From contig CAZUVT010000008.1 of assembly GCA_964623925.1 (NCBI GenBank), positions 1 to 28,919 of the forward strand: DNA of 28,919 nucleotides, in the 5' to 3' direction. Positions within the stretch are counted from its first letter, which is position 1, and each line of letters starts with the position of its first letter. The position numbers and the translations under genes are program-made. This document shows, one piece after another, positions 24,908-28,919 of the stretch. Under the pieces are notes generated by a model that did not search any database, had not been told where the DNA came from, and saw nothing but the letters and a program-made list of their open reading frames with translations. The stretch comes from CATJXY01 sp964623925 (lineage in GTDB: Bacteria; Bacillota_I; Bacilli_A; Erysipelotrichales; Erysipelotrichaceae).

Positions 24908-26332
24908 TTATTCTTCCGAATCCCCTGCTTCCTGATTCTTCTGCAAATTCTTTTCGGTTCTTACTTCCAACTGATATTCTTCGCCGATATAGCCATCACT
25001 GTAAGTTCCGGCACCTCCTGTAACATACCCTGTCATAGCTGCTTCATAATATGGGGAAGTTTCATCTATTTCCTCACCTAATGTATACTGCGCTTTGAGT
25101 TTAGCAATCTGCAAGGAATAATCCGGAATAAGACCGATTGACATTCCCGATTCGGTGGTTGAACCATTGTTTTCCATGAAATAATTATCGATAGTATATC
25201 CATCTTCAAAGGTCTTTGCCAAAGCAAACAAAGCTTTCAGATCTTCGCTTGTGAAGTTGTGATAAGCCAGATATTCCTGTTTCCAGCTCCAACCGGCCCA
25301 GCTTAGCAAAAACGGATGCTCTGCAATCTTCTCAATGATGCCATTCAGAATAAGTGCCTGATTTCTGATCCGCCCATAATCCCCATTATAGAGATTGGAA
25401 TACTTTCGATTTCTTGCCAGTGCCAATGCCCATTCCCCAAAAAGCTTTGTATAACCCTTACTTAATTCATAAGGCTGGGCAACATTTCGATAGCTATCCT
25501 GGTCCATACGCATGTCCAAAGGAACATCCACATAGACTCCCCCTAAAGAATCCACCATTTCCAAGAATGTAGAAAAGCTCACCTGAACAAAATAGTCGAT
25601 TTCAATTCCCATCAGCTTCCCGATGGAATCTTTAATGCACTCCGTTCCATTTATACCAAAATGAGTCAATTTATCTTTATATCCTGTACATGCATTGGTA
25701 AAATAGCTGTCACGAGGAAATGAAATCGTTGTCAAATGACGATTTATCGGATCCACCAACAATAAGATATCAACATCATTTCTTGCGGCTTTGTAATTAT
25801 CCGGGTCGACACGCTCATCGATCCCCGTCAACATAACCGCAAAAGGTTCATTGTACAAAGGATTATTTAAAATAGCCGGATCGATTTCTTCCTCTTCATA
25901 ATAAGGAATGCGATATTCCGCAATTATTTTCATTTCATCTTGTATATAATCAATTCGATAATCGGAAAGCATTTCATGCTCCCCTTTTGAAATGACCCAC
26001 GCATCAATTTGTTTATTATGAACTAAGTCAATGATTTCAGCATAAAACTCCGATTCATAAATATTATCTTCCGTCAACCCCAGATCAGCCAGTTGATCCA
26101 AGACATATTCGCTACTTTCATGATCATAGAATAACTGTACAGCCAGTACATGATCATTCAGATCTTCGATTGAGTCAATGCCGCTATTCTTTTCTGTCAC
26201 AATATAAATCGGCTGTGAATACCTGAGTGGAAGTTGTTCTTCCTCAATTGAGCTCTCATCAACAGATTCCTTACCGGAACAACCGCTCAATAAAACAAAA
26301 AGTGCAGATAAAACAAGAATAATCTTTTTCAT
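24908..26332 (-). CDS. LCP-family lipoprotein with N-terminal solute-binding-like domain
   Basis: A 474-residue exported lipoprotein. A lipobox (LLSGC, Cys18) follows a short signal peptide. Residues ~41-130 resemble a lobe of a type-3 periplasmic binding protein. Residues ~163-335 are an LCP domain with the phosphate-handling motifs FPRDSY (205-210), MVDSLGGVYVDV (259-270) and ARNRK with a following GDYGRIRNQ. LCP enzymes transfer lipid-linked glycans to peptidoglycan or proteins outside the cell. The ATG at 26332 is chosen because GAGGAG lies 8 bases upstream; an in-frame TTG at 26350 overlaps that ribosome site. The gene has its own promoter and ends just before a strong terminator. The same domain order is in the giant LCP protein at 9278-12391. 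Lipoprotein anchoring replaces the usual N-terminal helix of LCP proteins. Confidence 0.85.
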   Translation of the reverse strand: MKKIILVLSALFVLLSGCSGKESVDESSIEEEQLPLRYSQPIYIVTEKNSGIDSIEDLNDHVLAVQLFYDHESSEYVLDQLADLGLTEDNIYESEFYAEIIDLVHNKQIDAWVISKGEHEMLSDYRIDYIQDEMKIIAEYRIPYYEEEEIDPAILNNPLYNEPFAVMLTGIDERVDPDNYKAARNDVDILLLVDPINRHLTTISFPRDSYFTNACTGYKDKLTHFGINGTECIKDSIGKLMGIEIDYFVQVSFSTFLEMVDSLGGVYVDVPLDMRMDQDSYRNVAQPYELSKGYTKLFGEWALALARNRKYSNLYNGDYGRIRNQALILNGIIEKIAEHPFLLSWAGWSWKQEYLAYHNFTSEDLKALFALAKTFEDGYTIDNYFMENNGSTTESGMSIGLIPDYSLQIAKLKAQYTLGEEIDETSPYYEAAMTGYVTGGAGTYSDGYIGEEYQLEVRTEKNLQKNQEAGDSEE

Positions 26333-26358
26333 AACAATTCTCCTCAACAACTAAATTA

Positions 26359-26367
26359 ATTATAACA
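26359..26367 (-). promoter_or_regulatory. Extended -10 promoter for the LCP lipoprotein gene
   Basis: The minus strand reads TGTTATAAT, an extended -10 with a perfect hexamer, 27 bases upstream of the ATG at 26332. The -35 region is poor, as expected when the TGn extension is present. The spacing leaves a short leader that includes the ribosome site. Confidence 0.6.
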
Positions 26368-26406
26368 AATTCACGTATTGAATAAAAGATTTATTCTATG
26401 TTTAAT

Positions 26407-28494
26407 CTAGCGATAAATGCGGTAGATCTGATAAGTATCATTATCATAAATAATTTCAGTAAACTGAGATAATAATTCATGATATATTCGATCTTCTCCC
26501 TCCGGATCCGCCCATTTCTTCATGATGACGATATCCGCATCGCTTTCAAGCAGGATCTGCTTCAGATCAGGTACTCTTTCCGGTTCAAACTCATAATAAT
26601 AGTTCGTGAAATAATCAATCGGCAATTCCATCATACATTGTATTTTCATCAGATCATCTAATTCGTCATATTTATATATAAAATCATCATGATAAAATGA
26701 ATTTTGATACCAATACGGAACCAAAGTACTTGTTTGGAAACACTCATTATATAGCCTTAAATTAGCAATAGTTATAGGGTATAATACAGTTATTTCCTGA
26801 TCATAAAAATAATCATCTAAAAAATCACTAATTTCAATTACATCGTTACTAATCTTATATTTTGGTTCAGCATTCAATGAATATTCATCATAGTGAGACA
26901 AATATCCAACAACATCTTTACATAAAGTAACCGAAGATAATAATACACTGATTAATAACATTTTATTAAAGTATACCTTTTTCTCATCCAATACATTTAG
27001 AAAAATAAAATAATAAACGGAATTAATTATTAATAATTCTAATCGATGGTAAACAATTCCGGTCATAAAGGTACTGACAAACGGCATGACTAATGGATTG
27101 TAGAATAATAAAATGGTCGTGATCATAAAAATACTGCATATATTCATCTCTATATTATTCTTTTTAAAATTAAATATGGAAATAAACGGACATAAAAATA
27201 ATAATCGTTGGCCTATATTTCCTAATATATCAAAAGGACTTTTTACAAATTCAGAATCAAAAAAAAGACAAGACGTATATTTAGAAAAATAATCTATTGA
27301 TTCCAAAAATGAAAAAGTTGCACCTTTACCCACAAAGCCGTATAATATCATCACAATTAAAGCCGTTATTCCACTTAATAAAACAATTCTATAATCAAAT
27401 AATTTTGGGAAAAATTTACTCAAGATATTTATTAACATGAACAAAATCAAAAATATCATCATTATTAAATGTTCATTCATTGAGTAGGCTATAAAAAAAG
27501 CAGAATATAAAAGAACCGGAAAAGATATTATACTTAAAATCCGCACATTAAACTTTTTATTTATCACAGAATCATAAACTGCAGCAACCACAAATAATGC
27601 AGCGCTAATAAATAACTGTGTGGATTGAGATGCAAGTAATCCCAATGTTAAAATACAGTATAAAAAGATCCATTTATCATTATTTTCCTTAAAATAGTTT
27701 ATTAAGCAAAAAATCAAAATAGAAGTCATGCCTGTAAACCATCGAAAATTGACAGGATAGAAACCGCTTACAAATCCAAATCCAATGAATAACGAGAAAA
27801 TCACGGTTATTTTATAGATATTCTTAAGATATTTATTTATATTCAAAAGTTTCTCAATATTAAACATATTCATTAATGTAAATATTCTTAAGATGATAAA
27901 ACAAAACCAAAATACCAATGTAATTGAACGCAAATTAAAAATCACAGTCATAGCAGAAAACATATGGATAATTCCCGTAAAAGCATATAATGAGCTGACT
28001 GAAATTAATTGATTCCCATTAATAATATCCGTTGAATTCACTCCCATCGATAACTTTGAATTTTCGCTAATCATACGGATATAAAAATATAAATCATTAT
28101 CTGCACTAGTCAAAGCATAGCTGTCACAAATGAGTTCAACATTACTAGTAAAATAATATAGAATCGTACATATTGATGTAACAAATAAAATCAATATAAT
28201 TTTTTTTAGATTAAATCTTTTTTTTAAAAAAACTTCATAATTCTTTATCGCCCATCCCAATATTAATAAAGAAATAATGAATAATGAATAGACTAAATAT
28301 ATTCCTTTCAGATGAAAATATTGTACCGGATATATTAAAAGTTGATATAAACCCAAAAACACATAAAAACCAATAGGAGTAGCAAATACAAATCTATCAG
28401 AAAGCTTCAATTTATTTAAAACTAATTCTCCTGCTAAAAATGATAAAAAAATAGTATATATAATTAAAGAAATGACTTTTAATAACTCAATCAT
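26407..28494 (-). CDS. Polytopic membrane protein, DUF6077-like, possible GT-C-type or polymerase role
   Basis: A 695-residue protein, mostly transmembrane helices (a dozen or more hydrophobic segments) with a soluble C-terminal part of roughly 150 residues. An acidic DND motif at about residues 132-134 follows the fourth hydrophobic stretch, where GT-C enzymes carry catalytic acids. Overall layout resembles the uncharacterised DUF6077 family of glycan loci. ATG at 28494 is preceded by AGGGG with 6-base spacing. The gene is visibly richer in A/T (many AAT and ATA codons) than the flanking genes, suggesting separate acquisition. As the locus has a flippase but no classic Wzy, this protein is one candidate for polymerase or lipid-linked sugar transferase. 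That role is inference. Confidence 0.6.
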   Translation of the reverse strand: MIELLKVISLIIYTIFLSFLAGELVLNKLKLSDRFVFATPIGFYVFLGLYQLLIYPVQYFHLKGIYLVYSLFIISLLILGWAIKNYEVFLKKRFNLKKIILILFVTSICTILYYFTSNVELICDSYALTSADNDLYFYIRMISENSKLSMGVNSTDIINGNQLISVSSLYAFTGIIHMFSAMTVIFNLRSITLVFWFCFIILRIFTLMNMFNIEKLLNINKYLKNIYKITVIFSLFIGFGFVSGFYPVNFRWFTGMTSILIFCLINYFKENNDKWIFLYCILTLGLLASQSTQLFISAALFVVAAVYDSVINKKFNVRILSIISFPVLLYSAFFIAYSMNEHLIMMIFLILFMLINILSKFFPKLFDYRIVLLSGITALIVMILYGFVGKGATFSFLESIDYFSKYTSCLFFDSEFVKSPFDILGNIGQRLLFLCPFISIFNFKKNNIEMNICSIFMITTILLFYNPLVMPFVSTFMTGIVYHRLELLIINSVYYFIFLNVLDEKKVYFNKMLLISVLLSSVTLCKDVVGYLSHYDEYSLNAEPKYKISNDVIEISDFLDDYFYDQEITVLYPITIANLRLYNECFQTSTLVPYWYQNSFYHDDFIYKYDELDDLMKIQCMMELPIDYFTNYYYEFEPERVPDLKQILLESDADIVIMKKWADPEGEDRIYHELLSQFTEIIYDNDTYQIYRIYR

Positions 28495-28589
28495 ACTTTA
28501 CCCCTATGTTTACTTGTAATATATTCAAATTCTATTTTCTCTATAAAAACTTAACACATTAACCTAATCAAGATATTAATTTTCTTGAA

Positions 28590-28598
28590 TTTATAGCA
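28590..28598 (-). promoter_or_regulatory. Possible extended -10 promoter ahead of the 695-aa membrane protein
   Basis: On the minus strand TGCTATAAA fits an extended -10 (TGn plus a 5/6 hexamer), about 95 bases upstream of the ATG at 28494. No convincing -35 is visible. The 141-base spacer (28495-28635) is very AT-rich and shows no clear terminator, so read-through from the DUF2304 gene is equally possible. Confidence 0.3.
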
Positions 28599-28635
28599 AA
28601 TTTCTACTAAGAATTCTATATAATCAGATAATTAG

Positions 28636-28919
28636 TTACTGATTCTTATTATTTCTTTTATCTACCAATGCATCCTGCATTGCAACATGCTGAACAAGAT
28701 TTTTTACCTTATCTTCCAAAAGTGACAACCTAATACACAAATAGAAAACCATACAATAAAGCAAGAAAATCATGATTAAGAAAACCGCATTAATCGGTGC
28801 ATAAATTCCAAGCGTCTTCGTTATGAAGTTTACAACTCCCGGCACAAGACTCATGATAATCAAACCGATTGCCCATAAGATCCAAACAACAGCAATATCA
28901 GTTGACAATCGCGCTTTCT
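28636..28919 (-). CDS. DUF2304-like small membrane protein (5' end outside window)
   Basis: Small integral membrane protein with two strong hydrophobic segments, then a charged tail (SLLEDKVKNLVQHVAMQD) typical of DUF2304 proteins. This family often sits beside polyprenyl-phosphate glycosyltransferases, and its function is not established. The reading frame stays open to the window edge. The first possible start in the window, a TTG at 28908, encodes the Leu of an R-L-S motif that lies inside the family's usual sequence (about 110-120 residues), so the gene is probably cut by the window rather than starting there. About 94 residues are visible, ending in TAA. The next gene starts 141 bases downstream. 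Family call by eye; the two membrane segments are certain. Confidence 0.65.
   Translation of the reverse strand, partial: KARLSTDIAVVWILWAIGLIIMSLVPGVVNFITKTLGIYAPINAVFLIMIFLLYCMVFYLCIRLSLLEDKVKNLVQHVAMQDALVDKRNNKNQ

Noticed and set aside
26380..26396. Palindrome GAATAA...TTATTC after the 695-aa gene as a terminator
   Set aside because: Only 6 A/T-rich pairs with no T-tract; too weak to call.
1..28919. tRNA, rRNA, CRISPR arrays, insertion sequences, integrase or attachment sites
   Set aside because: None seen; no direct repeat arrays or transposase-like reading frames in the window.

Overview
The window is a dense surface-glycan assembly locus. All 18 intact or window-cut genes and both broken genes lie on the minus strand, so transcription runs from the high-coordinate end to base 1. 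Low G+C, strong AGGAGG-type ribosome sites, LCP (LytR-CpsA-Psr) ligases, an LTA-synthase remnant and YfhO/DUF6056-type membrane proteins point to a low-GC Firmicute. The LCP architectures suggest an Erysipelotrichaceae-like organism, but that assignment is an inference. No tRNA, rRNA, insertion sequence, integrase or CRISPR array was seen, and no stretch over 300 bases lacks a gene.

The locus reads as about six transcription units separated by promoters and factor-independent terminators. (1) 28919-26407: the 3' part of a DUF2304-type membrane protein, then an AT-rich polytopic membrane protein (DUF6077-like). (2) 26332-24908: a lipoprotein with a solute-binding-like domain fused to an LCP domain, closed by a strong terminator. 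(3) 24767-18413: an MBOAT O-acyltransferase, an SGNH-type partner, a YfhO-type membrane protein and a GT2 transferase, closed by a terminator. (4) 18320-13192: a second MBOAT, a GtrB-like polyprenyl-phosphate glycosyltransferase and four genes that together match the GDP-D-glycero-alpha-D-manno-heptose pathway (hddC, hddA, gmhA, gmhB). (5) 13110-9278: a membrane-anchored protein of unknown function and a giant LCP protein with solute-binding-like, PASTA-like and Flg_new-type repeats, closed by a strong terminator. (6) 9145-3481: a Wzx-type flippase (interrupted by 10 Ns), GT2, UDP-glucuronate 4-epimerase-like enzyme, GT2 and a cytoplasmic beta-propeller-like protein, then a terminator that overlaps the promoter of a last unit: a GT4 transferase followed by two decayed genes (a DUF6056 pseudogene and an LTA-synthase N-terminal fragment).

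Together these suggest a lipid-linked repeat unit containing heptose and probably a uronic acid. It would be built by GT2/GT4 enzymes, flipped by Wzx, decorated outside by GtrB/YfhO-type and MBOAT/SGNH enzymes, and attached to the wall by LCP ligases. No recognisable priming glycosyltransferase or classic Wzy polymerase is present. The most distinctive features are a complete GDP-heptose route in an apparently monoderm organism and two LCP proteins that both carry a solute-binding-like domain ahead of the LCP domain.
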